Below are positions 1-7,688 of a stretch of 11,729 bases of DNA, piece after piece. Each line of letters opens with the position of its first letter. Within the stretch, counting starts at the first letter, position 1. Made by a program: the position numbers and the translations under genes. The stretch covers positions 1 to 11,729 of the forward strand of contig JAAAVE010000950.1 of the NCBI GenBank assembly GCA_015679605.1, read 5' to 3'. The stretch comes from Podila epigama. Lineage: Eukaryota > Mortierellomycota > Mortierellomycetes > Mortierellales > Mortierellaceae. The notes under the pieces were generated by a model. It was not told the DNA's origin, searched no databases, and saw only the letters and a program-made list of their open reading frames with translations.

Positions 1-77
1 TTTTTTGATTGCATGAAAGTTGACATTCCATACTCACTACACCGTTTAACATTCACTTGTTTGATAACAACAACTAG
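1..77 (+). other. 3' part of an intron (gene 1), cut by the window edge
   Basis: This stretch ends in CAACTAG, a good fungal 3' splice site. About 25 bases earlier lies TTTAAC, which fits a branch-point consensus. The TAG at 75-77 is also an in-frame stop for the reading frame that follows, so that frame cannot extend leftwards without splicing. The 5' splice site lies outside the window. The alternative is that this is 5' UTR of a tiny gene starting at 84. Confidence 0.55.
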
Positions 78-242
78 ACGTTCATGACCACATTCTGTGA
101 GTCCGCGCGGGCGGCCACAGAATCCTCTGAGCTTGATAGCAGCCAGAGGAAGCGTCTGAAGGTGTTGGAGGATGAGAACGGCGAGGTGACACACGTGTTG
201 CCCATTGAAAACACCGTGTGTCACTCGCCGGGCCACTACTAA
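78..242 (+). CDS. Terminal exon of an unrecognised protein-coding gene (partial, 5' end missing)
   Basis: An open frame runs from the acceptor site at 77 to the TAA at 240-242. It encodes about 54 residues, starting TFMTTFCESARAA and ending ENTVCHSPGHY. The composition is hydrophilic, with an ESSELDSS acidic/serine patch, a basic QRKRLK stretch and a VLEDENGEVTH segment. I recognise no domain. If splicing is in phase 0 the first codon is ACG, but the phase cannot be fixed without the upstream exon. An ATG at 84 could in principle start a 52-residue ORF. I prefer the last-exon reading because of the intron-like sequence in front and the AATAAA immediately behind. The gene converges on the thioredoxin-fold gene at 635-1606. 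Confidence 0.5.
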   Translation, partial: TFMTTFCESARAATESSELDSSQRKRLKVLEDENGEVTHVLPIENTVCHSPGHY

Positions 243-247
243 ATAAA
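242..247 (+). promoter_or_regulatory. Candidate polyadenylation signal AATAAA overlapping the stop codon of gene 1
   Basis: AATAAA begins on the last base of the TAA stop at 240-242, followed by AATAATAATATG and an A8 run near 259-266. A canonical signal placed here would give a 3' UTR of only a few tens of bases. Fungal polyadenylation signals are degenerate, so it may not be the one used. Confidence 0.4.
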
Positions 248-279
248 ATAATAATATGAAAAAAAAATTGCATTGTATG

Positions 280-305
280 TTTTGGATGCGGATTTTGGAT
301 GCGGA
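280..305. repeat. Two-copy 13-bp direct repeat
   Basis: The unit TTTTGGATGCGGA occurs twice in perfect tandem (280-292 and 293-305), followed by a degraded partial copy containing TGTTGATGC. It lies in the 3' flank of gene 1 and probably arose by replication slippage. Confidence 0.8.
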
Positions 306-554
306 TGTTGATGCATTTGACTTGAAAATGAAGAGGAAGATTGAGCAATGGGTAAAATGGAAAGCTTGCAATATTTGCGGTTTCTTTGCATGTTCGCTTC
401 ATTGTACATAAAGAGTTGGATTGGCATCTGATAAAAGGAAGCGATTTGTACTTTCAATTCCACAAACATATTGCACAACACAACGACGCATTCTGCCCAT
501 GTGTCATGGTCAAAGCCTCCAGTTATCTTTGTTCATTTTGGTCACTATTCAATC

Positions 555-560
555 TTTATT
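555..560 (-). promoter_or_regulatory. Candidate polyadenylation signal of the thioredoxin-fold gene
   Basis: TTTATT on the + strand reads AATAAA on the gene's own strand, about 75 bases after the stop codon at 635-637. Sequence and distance both suit a 3' end signal. Confidence 0.5.
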
Positions 561-634
561 CTTTCATTCATACTTTTTTCTTTCTCCTTTCTTGTTGAGT
601 ACGTGAGTTTGGGGGGGCGAGATATGCAGGTATG

Positions 635-1606
635 CTATGGTTCTGCGATATCCGCTACCTGAAGGGCGGCTTCCAGCGCCGCCTTGAACTCGTTCTTTGG
701 TGGACCAACAAAGGTCACCACACCATCTACAATAACAATCACGCAAGGAATAGCCCGATATTCGCTCTCGATGTAGACAGCTTTATATGTGATAAGGAAT
801 GAGTTATGATATATAGATGGAGACGTGTTAAATCTTTTTATTTTCTGTAGAGGCACATACATAGCATTCAATCAACAAAGTCATATAGCAATCGTTCCTT
901 ACCATTGCGAGCATGCCCCTCCTGCGTGTCCATGTAGATCGTATACCGGAAACCTTCCTTGTTCTCCTCCAGGAATGTTTGAATGGCCTCAGGGTCGTAT
1001 GGCTTCTCATAGAACATGGCATCATTATTGATGCCAACGAGTGCAACCTGTGGGTACTTTTCATACAATTCGGATAGCTCAGGGCCGGCTTTAACACATG
1101 GTGGGCACCTAAATCCATCATGCGTGCATGCATGAAATAAAATGATAGATTGCAGTCTGAAATAAGTATTGATCCTCCGGGCATGTTCGCCTGCTGCATG
1201 AAAATTTCAACACAACTTACCATGTGGCCCAAAAGTCAAGCACGACAACACGCTCATCACCAATGTAAACACGCCCATTCAAGTGTCTGAGCGGCGCGAT
1301 GATGGATGCAACGTCGATCTTTTTGCCGAGCAATGGTGAGGACCAGCCTTCACGTAAGCAAAGAGGAGGACCCGCCTTGAGCTTGTCGCGGATGTCAGTG
1401 TAGGAAGTGATTCTGTATTTCGACAAGATTTCGAATGGGTCGTCGATGCCGAGTTCCTTTGATTTTCTTTTGAATTGCTCTACAGCCAGCCAGTAAGTGT
1501 CCTCCTCCCAAGTGTCTTCGTACTTTGTTTCGAAAGGGTTCCGAAGGATGTCAGTGTAGGCGTCCTTGAGGAGTTGCTCTTGGTCGACGGCGGCGTGAGG
1601 TGCCAT
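635..1606 (-). CDS. Thioredoxin-fold (TlpA/redoxin-like) protein with CPPC active site, three exons
   Basis: Model: complement(join(635..780, 903..1108, 1221..1606)), 738 nt, 245 residues, phases closing exactly. Introns are 112 bases (1109-1220, GTAAGT...TTTAG) and 122 bases (781-902, GTAAGG...AAAG). The thioredoxin fold starts near residue 115: VVVLDFWATW leads into C130-P-P-C133. A PQVALVGINNDA strand follows, then IPC with the likely cis-proline P209 before the VIVIVDG strand, and a C-terminal amphipathic helix. This layout is typical of TlpA/redoxin-type disulfide or peroxide enzymes, so a thiol oxidoreductase role is likely but the substrate is unknown. Residues 1-100 form a charged, probably helical region (WLAVEQFKRKSKELGIDDP) that I cannot assign. 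I see no signal peptide or membrane segment, so cytosolic location is inferred. The first intron splits the Trp codon just before CPPC. Confidence 0.88.
1109..1220 (-). other. Intron 1 of the thioredoxin-fold gene
   Basis: On the gene strand it opens with GTAAGT and closes with GGATTTAG. It is phase 2 and divides a Trp codon (TG|G), so that WATW joins directly to CPPC. Without splicing, the reading frame loses the active site. Confidence 0.85.
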
Positions 1607-1755
1607 TACGTGTGTTCAATGCAAGGATGAAAATGCGCTGTTGTTGTTGTAGTGGCGGTGGAGGGTGAGGAAGAGAGGTCTGCTGAGGTGGGGCAGTGAT
1701 ATTGTCAAATGAAATGCGCGATTTTGTGAAGAAAACATGCCAAGTCTTGCTTCTC

Positions 1756-1761
1756 TTTATA
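1756..1761 (-). promoter_or_regulatory. TATA-like element upstream of the thioredoxin-fold gene
   Basis: The gene strand reads GCATATAAAGAG, giving TATAAA about 150 bases upstream of the start codon at 1606. Position and sequence suit a core promoter with a leader of roughly 100 bases. The transcription start itself is not visible from the sequence. Confidence 0.45.
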
Positions 1762-2283
1762 TGCATTGAGAGCGAGAGGGGGAAGGAGGGCTTTCTTATC
1801 TCCTGCTCCATTGTTGCGTTGTTTGAATGTTGGACGAGCCCCATGGTGGTCAGAAAGAAAAGCTCTTTGTGTTTTTGTATCCTTGGAGGAATATCAGGAA
1901 GAGTGTGACAGAATGGTGGGAAAAAAATAAAATCTGAGGATGGAGGTGAACAGAATGAGCAAAACCACAGCCGAGTGCATGGTACTGTCGATGTACAATG
2001 AGCACACTTGATCCATTTTTACCCCCATGCTTTCCTTATTCAGGGTCAAAGTGCACCCATCGCCCACGGCACTGCTCGTTATCACCATTGTCGCCCATGT
2101 TCGCCATTACCCTTGTTCATCCCACATCTACGACCAGCCATGATCCTCGTGCTGTAGTCGCTTTGCTTTGTGACCTAAAGTGCTCACAATGATAATCGCT
2201 ACTTTGCCCAGTTCACGTTATTGTGTTTCCCAACAGAGCATGTAGTTTGGTTTGTAGTTCACGGAAGACAAAGCAGAAGGTAC

Positions 2284-2313
2284 ACAAACACAAACACAAG
2301 CACAAACACAAAA
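2284..2313. repeat. Hexamer microsatellite, about five ACAAAC units
   Basis: Units at 2284, 2290, 2296, 2302 and 2308 read ACAAAC, ACAAAC, ACAAGC, ACAAAC and ACAAAA. Read as protein it gives KHKHKH, which explains the odd composition of the overlapping spurious frame. Confidence 0.8.
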
Positions 2314-2661
2314 CATGCAGTGAACACATTCATACCTCACACAAAGTTTCTTTCCTCCGATTCGATTCTCATGCTTCCAACCAATCCCATCCTGCAGTTC
2401 TTTCCCATCGTTTGCTGCTATTGCTGACTAAAAAAATGTCGCCTTGCTGCACATCTCTCGCGTCTTACCACGCTAAAAGTACTAGTTTACGTTTGCTCAC
2501 TCTTCATGTTTATCTCCACTGGGCGCTAATGTTGTCAACACTTTTTTTTTCTCCCCTTTCTTTTATGCAAGAACCTCACACCGCTGTTGGACGCCATTTT
2601 CTAGGGAACACAGACATATATATTCAAACAAAAAAACACAACAATGTGAATGGTAAAAAGT

Positions 2662-3690
2662 CTACAGGTATCCATATTTTTTCTTGGCAAGCCAACGAAC
2701 CAAGCTTGGGCTTAGCATCTGCAGCACCATGGTGGCTTTGTAAAACCAAGGCATGATGACCTCGCGCTGTCGCAAGTCCGAACCGCGGACGATGCCCGCT
2801 GCACATGCCTTTGCGCTAATGGCACCCTTCTTTGTTCCCGTTGCTTTTGGCTGTAATGTGTCCTGAGAGGACGACGACGAGGAGGAGGACGATGGTGGTA
2901 GGTCGACAGCAGACTGGCGAAGATCGGTATCGACTGTCCCTGGAGACACAATACCTACATGTACTCCAGTTCGTTCAACCTCCATCCCTAGCGAATCGAA
3001 AAACCCTTGCGCGGCGTGTTTGCTTCCACAATAGATGGATCGAGTAGGCGCACCAGACTTTCCAGCCATTGACGAGACGACAATGATGTTGCCCGCACGA
3101 CTGGTCTTTGTCAGAGCAGGCAGAAAGTGGCTGGTGAGGTTCAAGGGTGCATGGTAGTTCAGGTTTATGATCTTGAGGGATGCCTCCAAGGCACCTTCTG
3201 CGTTGCCAGGGAGAAGACTCGAGATGTCATTTTCACCTGTACCAGTTGACAATGCAGAAGAAGAAGATTTGCTGTCGAGTCTGTCCAAACCGGCTAGTTC
3301 AGCAAAAGGAAGGACCGAGATCATGCCAGCACATAGAATGAGAGTGTCGACACCGCCTTTGAGAAACTGTAGGGATTCGAGAGTGATCCTGCGAACGTCT
3401 GTAGTCGAGGTGATGTCGCCCTGGATGGCCAGGATAGATCCAGCCACGGGGCTCAATTCACTGACGAGCGACTCGAGCAAATCTTGGCGTCTGGCGACGA
3501 GCACAACGTGTGCTTGACGATGAGAATAGGCACGGGCGAGTTCGGCACCGATGCCTGAACTTGCGCCAATGATCACGACGCGTTCTTTATTTGGTGGAAT
3601 GATGGTGGTCCGTGTAGGTTGCGAGGGGATGAGGGCCTTGGCGAGCAGTGGCAAAGCCAATGCGCCTGCTAGAATGAGCGTGGATGTCAT
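2662..3690 (-). CDS. Membrane-anchored short-chain dehydrogenase/reductase (classical SDR), single exon
   Basis: This is a 342-residue protein with no intron. Residues 3-21 (STLILAGALALPLLAKALI) form a hydrophobic N-terminal anchor, as in ER or lipid-droplet SDRs of the HSD11B1/DHRS7 type. The Rossmann glycine motif is G42-A-S-S-G-I-G48. Arginines in VLVARR after the second strand suggest NADPH preference. D92 is in QGDIT. The usual NNAG is reduced to C120-A-G, and N178 is the likely catalytic Asn. The triad is S207, Y220 and K224 (YCGSK), followed by SPGTVDTD. Two low-complexity inserts are unusual: a Ser/Gly-rich loop at about 138-168 and a run of nine serines at about 247-255 in the substrate-loop region. 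The KKKYGYL tail is basic but is not a canonical KKXX signal. The substrate is unknown; lipid, steroid or sphingoid ketones are possible. It is divergent from COG7, with start codons 248 bp apart. Confidence 0.9.
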   Translation of the reverse strand: MTSTLILAGALALPLLAKALIPSQPTRTTIIPPNKERVVIIGASSGIGAELARAYSHRQAHVVLVARRQDLLESLVSELSPVAGSILAIQGDITSTTDVRRITLESLQFLKGGVDTLILCAGMISVLPFAELAGLDRLDSKSSSSALSTGTGENDISSLLPGNAEGALEASLKIINLNYHAPLNLTSHFLPALTKTSRAGNIIVVSSMAGKSGAPTRSIYCGSKHAAQGFFDSLGMEVERTGVHVGIVSPGTVDTDLRQSAVDLPPSSSSSSSSSQDTLQPKATGTKKGAISAKACAAGIVRGSDLRQREVIMPWFYKATMVLQMLSPSLVRWLAKKKYGYL

Positions 3691-3711
3691 GCGATGTGTT
3701 TAGCGTGCAAA

Positions 3712-3779
3712 GGATGGACAATGGGATGGACAATGGGATGGACAATGGGTAGACAATGGGTAGACAATGGATGGACAAT
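3712..3779. repeat. Minisatellite of six 11/12-bp units in the divergent promoter
   Basis: Units: GGATGGACAAT (3712-3722), GGGATGGACAAT (3723-3734), GGGATGGACAAT (3735-3746), GGGTAGACAAT (3747-3757), GGGTAGACAAT (3758-3768) and GGATGGACAAT (3769-3779). All share GACAAT. The array starts 22 bp from the SDR start codon and lies in that gene's presumed 5' leader. On the + strand it is full of ATG triplets. Confidence 0.92.
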
Positions 3780-3782
3780 TAC

Positions 3783-3805
3783 TCACACCAGAAAAAAAGG
3801 TGTGA
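3783..3805. promoter_or_regulatory. Perfect 7-bp inverted repeat, candidate transcription-factor site
   Basis: TCACACC (3783-3789) and its exact complement GGTGTGA (3799-3805) flank a 9-base A-rich spacer. The site sits between the minisatellite and the COG7 leader. The right arm with its preceding A reads AGGTGTGA, the known T-box half-site. Binding is an inference; a simple hairpin is the alternative. Confidence 0.45.
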
Positions 3806-3938
3806 CTCTTCCTTGAAAGTATTTACACGTCTTTTTATTTTTTTTAAGAGCTATTCTCGATTCTTTTTTGTTCATTCATTCATCTTTTGCTCAAAAGAAA
3901 ATTCGCATCCTTTAGACGGAATCAACATCAAAAAAAGG

Positions 3939-6900
3939 ATGCCATCTCAGGCTCGCGTCCATCCTCAGGCGCCACTTTCAACTCCATCGGGCGCCATCAT
4001 CGACCCAGTTTTCACCGCACCAGAATTCGATGTCAAGGCATGGATAAACGCCGCTCTTGACTCTTCTCCTCGCCAACAAGGCGCAAAGGACCAACGTGTT
4101 AGTGCACTCGACGCATCCGCGACAGCATCGCCAGACATTGCTGCTAAAGACAACACGTCTGATGCTTCACTTGATGCATCCCTAGACCTGCTACAAACAC
4201 CAGCTCTCGATTCCGGTCTTGGTAATAAGAATAACGCGCCAAGGCGAAAGACAATGCATTCATTGACATTGATGACCGTGACATCCTCATGAGACTCTAT
4301 GGATCGCAAAGAACAAACAAGGACACTAAGCGTCCCCCATTCTGTATTCTATCACGTTTATAGACGCCAAAGAACAAGAGAATCTAACCTCATCCAAACA
4401 ATCGTCCGACTCGCCAGCATCCATATCCTCGGCAACAACTCTGCAGAAAAGTCAAACCAACCAGCTTACTCAACACGCGACGACCCATCTCACAAAGCTG
4501 CATCTTTTGGCCACACAAACATCGACCGCACTCTCGTCTGCTACCCAAGATATCGTCAAACTCTTGCCTCGGCTTACCCATGAACTTGACCAGTTACGAC
4601 AGGAGACAAAGGCTCTGCAGGAAGGCATTCGTCTGGTAAGAAGCGATGTTCATTCGGTCGAGTCAACAGATACGGTCCAGGCCTTGGATCGGCTAAAGTA
4701 CCTCGATTTAGTCAAGACCCGCATGGAAGCCACACACGCAGCCCTTCGCGAGGCCGAGAACTGGAGAAACTTGGAGGCCGAGGCTCACGAGATTCTTGCA
4801 AAGGGAGACTTTGTCAAGGCTGCGACAAGGCTGTCTGAAGCCGAGAGATCGTTGGTCGTCTACAAGAACACAAATGTCGAAGGGGATCGAATGGCACTCT
4901 TGCTCGTACTCAAAGAACAGCTCGAGAAGCAGATCATGGTCAAAGTCAAGGACGCGCTTCAGCACAAGGACACTGCAACCTGTCAAACCCTCATGTCTGT
5001 CTTTGCACTCATTGGCCGTCCAGAAAAGTTTCAGGAGTTCTACATCTCCCAGCGTCGAGCACCCCTCATGGATCAATGGAAGCGGTCAACAGCATCTTGT
5101 GATCCAAAAGACTTTACAAACGCCCTTCAAGTTTTTTACAAAGATACCTCTAGCCTGCTTCATGATGAATATGCCTGGATCACTAGCATCTTTTCCGATC
5201 CTATCGATACTATCCACAGCTTGGTACATAATCTCTTCAGTCACATTGATCCCAGCATCAAGGTCGCCCTTCAGCAAATTTCCCGCGCCCTGGGTGACGA
5301 GGCAAGTCTTCCCATGATCATCAGCGCCTTTGCAACGACGGGGGCTTTTGGAACGAGAATGGAACGGATTGTTGCACAGCCACTGGTTGGCATCCAGAGG
5401 GAGCATGACTCAACGGCTAACGGCCTCAAGAAAAGCAGGTCACGGTCGAGTACACTCATCCAAGGCAACGCGCAAAAGGAGAGCCGAGGTTCAGGTGGAC
5501 GGTCATCACTGGGTCGAGACTCGTTGGAAATAGCGTCTTTGCGGGATCCTCATGAATGGGCTTACGTTCTCTATGAACCCTTCATGAATTATCAACGGGA
5601 CTATGGAAAGTTGGAGGAGGCCCATCTATGGGCACTATTGATTAAAGCGGTTCCTGCGATGGCCAAGAAGGAAGAGAACAGCGCAACTGTTTCCAAAGAG
5701 TCGGCCAATGCGAGCTCACATCTGGTCAAGGTTATGACCGTGTCCACCAACCTTGCTTTCGAGTTGGCCAATGGAGCCATTACGCGGTGTAAAAAGCTGA
5801 CACACGGCTTAGGAGCCCCTGGTCTCTTGGACGGTCTCAATGGATTTTTCAAGGACATCATGGACCGCTATATAGAACTCTTGATCGAGTGCAGACACCG
5901 ATCTGGACTTCCGCTCGACCCTCTGTCACCAGTACCCAAAACATCAGCCTCGAACCAACACCATGCTCGGAACAGCTCAAACATTAATACCCGTGAAGAG
6001 GAGGGCGACGACGACGACGAGGACTCGGAGGGGTGGGATGAGGATGGCCAAGACCAAGACCAGGAGCATTCTCGGCTCTTTCAGATGGGTCTCCGGCTTA
6101 TGGTACTTTGCCGACAAATGATTCTAAAACTTGATCAACTGGATGTAAAGACAAAGAAGGCGCTCAAGGGCGTTGATGAGTTAATCAAGATGGACCAACT
6201 TGGCTCCGAGTCTGTTGCAGCTGCACAGTCGTCCACTCTTCCTCCTACTGCTTCGATCTCACTACTGCAGCAATCCAATTTAAACAGCTTCCGGTTATCA
6301 GAGATTTTGGAGGTTGTGAAAAAGTCGGGAGTACGGGAAGATACCGCACAGCCTCAGGAAAGTGGTTTGGTAACAGGAGCTGACTTGAACCTCGAGCCAA
6401 AGGCTCATCATCTCCTCATCCAGAGTCACCAGCGAGCTGTCGAATTGACCAAGCTCTGTCAAAGGCTCATCTTTGATTCTATGTATGTTCCGTTGGTGCG
6501 ACCTCTCTCGGATATCGCACTATTACCTTGCTGGATGGAAGGCTTGGACCAGCAAGGAGAAGATTTCAATGGCACACGCAGGATTCACAAGAGCACTCTG
6601 GGAGGCACACGGACGGATGTGCTCAAGTTCCGGTCGGGTCCGAGCGAGTACATGAAGGAGATGCTCCAGAGGCTACATGCCCTGTCTGATACATTTGGCA
6701 TGTATGAGGGTGATGTCGGTCTTCGATTCGGCATCCATGTCCTACCGTATGCTGATAAGCCCATGGATGCATTTGCGCGTAATGGAGACCAGGCTTTGGC
6801 GTCGGTGGGAAGTGGCGAGGGCGGTTCGGGTACGGCGGAGGACGATAATGGCCGTGGTGTAGGAGAGGCTACCGAGGCGGTCACAGATGCACGAGACGAT

Positions 6901-7617
6901 TCTGGCGAGGGTGAGGAAGGGTTGCTGGAGGTCGAGGATGACTCTGCGGTACTGCACCGATGGATTACGTCACTCTCAAGAGCAGCCATGCATACCATGA
7001 TCGAGAAGTTGTATGACCCCAACCTGGGCTCAAAGGGTGTGTCATCATCATCACCGGCGAGCGCGAACACGACGCCCCCGGGAAGCATCCGTGGCAGACC
7101 CAATGAGGTCTCGGGATCCGCGTCACCCGTCTTGGCGTCCATTGCTACCTTCCCCGGCCCACGACCAAGTCTGACAAAGGAGCGTCGGTTCTTGAGCCGA
7201 CTATCAGACTCTGGAGCGAAGCAATTGGAGACGGATCTTCATTACTTTGTGACAGAAGGATTGGATGCGTTGGCTATTGAACCGACACCATCGATCCGCC
7301 TTTTGTTGCAGGCGCTTGGCATGGGTGAGGCAGGTCTGGTGAGGGCGCTGGAGCAGCGGCGACAGATGCGTGAGGACCAAGAAGCGCATTTGGAGCAAGA
7401 GGAGGAGAAGAAGGGGCAGGGACCAAATGAAGGTGGCAAGAAGCAAGACGACGCGAAGAATGAGGACGCTGGCGTGCCTATTTCGATCTATGTGGCGGGA
7501 GCACCTGCATTGCCATCTGTGTTGGCTTCTGGTGATGAGGAGAGCGAAGCAGTGTTGGGCAGGCAGGAAGAACAGATCCTGGCATGGGTTGCACAATTGC
7601 GAGGTTATGCAACATAG
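3939..7617 (+). CDS. COG7: Conserved oligomeric Golgi complex subunit 7 (COG7), two exons
   Basis: Model: join(3939..4221, 4364..7617), 3537 nt, 1178 residues. COG7 is a lobe-B subunit of the COG tethering complex at Golgi membranes, which catches retrograde vesicles that recycle glycosylation enzymes. The N-terminus carries the family motif EFDVKAWINAAL (29-40). After the splice, HATTHLTKLHLLATQ leads into the conserved helical coiled-coil region (LPRLTHELDQLRQETKALQEGI, about 160-180). The C-terminal part (SGAKQLETDLHYF, then LDALAIEP) also matches COG7. Human COG7 is 770 residues; this one is longer because of low-complexity inserts at about 443-483 (basic/Ser), 640-662 (acidic), 898-956 (Gly/acidic), 984-1035 (Ser/Pro) and 1093-1130 (charged). 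The start was chosen for its A at -3 and its position just before the family motif. An in-frame ATG at 3756 lies inside the minisatellite and is less likely. Confidence 0.9.
4222..4363 (+). other. COG7 intron (142 bases)
   Basis: The donor is CTTG|GTAATAAG. The acceptor is GTTTATAG|ACGCC, with a pyrimidine-rich run and ACTAAG as probable branch point about 35 bases upstream. Phase 1: G|AC makes Asp, so SGL joins to DAKEQENL. Splicing is required because the first-exon frame stops shortly after (TGA at 4290-4292) and the downstream frame has a TAA at 4327-4329. Confidence 0.82.
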
Positions 7618-7672
7618 AACGTGCATGCAAAAAGCTTGACAAGATTGTCGAGCGATGAGATGCTGCACAAAG

Positions 7673-7688
7673 CGTACAATTGTGTACG
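7673..7688. repeat. Palindrome CGTACA-N4-TGTACG in the COG7 3' flank
   Basis: Perfect 6-bp arms around ATTG, about 55 bases after the COG7 stop. It could be a short RNA hairpin in the 3' UTR or a protein site. It may also be chance in AT-rich sequence. Confidence 0.5.

Larger units (their letters stand above)
243..634. other. Convergent intergenic region between gene 1 and the thioredoxin-fold gene
   Basis: This stretch of 392 bases should hold the 3' UTRs of both flanking genes. It contains two perfect 13-bp direct copies at 280-305, a minus-strand AATAAA at 555-560, and a G7 run near 611-617. The short open frames here have no recognisable protein character and no splice-linked partner, so I see no gene. 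Confidence 0.6.
1607..2661. other. Gene-free region: promoter and leader of the thioredoxin-fold gene, 3' flank of the SDR gene
   Basis: I find no supported gene on either strand in this 1055-base stretch. The thioredoxin-fold leader (minus strand) is A/C-rich, with a CAACAACAACAG segment (+ strand 1639-1652 region) shortly before the ATG at 1606. A TATA-like element lies at 1756-1761 and a hexamer repeat at 2284-2313. The largest open frame (2223-2756, +) is rich in Lys-His from the repeat and reads into the antisense of the SDR gene, so I regard it as chance. A short non-coding RNA cannot be excluded. Confidence 0.55.
3691..3938. promoter_or_regulatory. Divergent promoter shared by the SDR gene (-) and COG7 (+)
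   Basis: Only 248 bases separate the two start codons, so both core promoters and leaders must fit here. The region holds the 11/12-bp minisatellite (3712-3779), the inverted repeat TCACACC/GGTGTGA (3783-3805) and T-rich tracts near 3832-3846. The COG7 start has A at -3 (AAGGATGCC), whereas the SDR start has C at -3 and so a weaker context. I see no clear TATA box for either direction. Confidence 0.65.

Noticed and set aside
2223-2756. 177-residue open frame on the + strand
   Set aside because: Its composition follows the hexamer repeat (Lys-His) and T/C tracts. It runs into the antisense of the SDR gene and has no recognisable motif.
3630-3690. SDR N-terminal hydrophobic stretch as a cleaved signal peptide
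   Set aside because: HSD11B1/DHRS7-type SDRs normally keep this segment as an anchor and no clear cleavage site follows. I call it an anchor with moderate confidence.
3756-3938. In-frame upstream extension of COG7 starting in the minisatellite
   Set aside because: The extension is Phe/Ser/Lys-rich over T-rich DNA, unlike COG7 N-termini. The ATG at 3939 has a good context and lies just before the EFDVKAWINAAL motif.
4222-4250. A 29-base first intron (GTAATA to GCGAAAG) that would include the peptide AFIDIDD in COG7
   Set aside because: It is far shorter than the other introns here (110-220 bases) and would need a second unsupported intron before the TAG.
4507-4509. TTG at 4507 as the COG7 start
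   Set aside because: The frame is open upstream to 4330 and the splice to the 3939 exon restores conserved COG7 residues on both sides, so this is an internal Leu.
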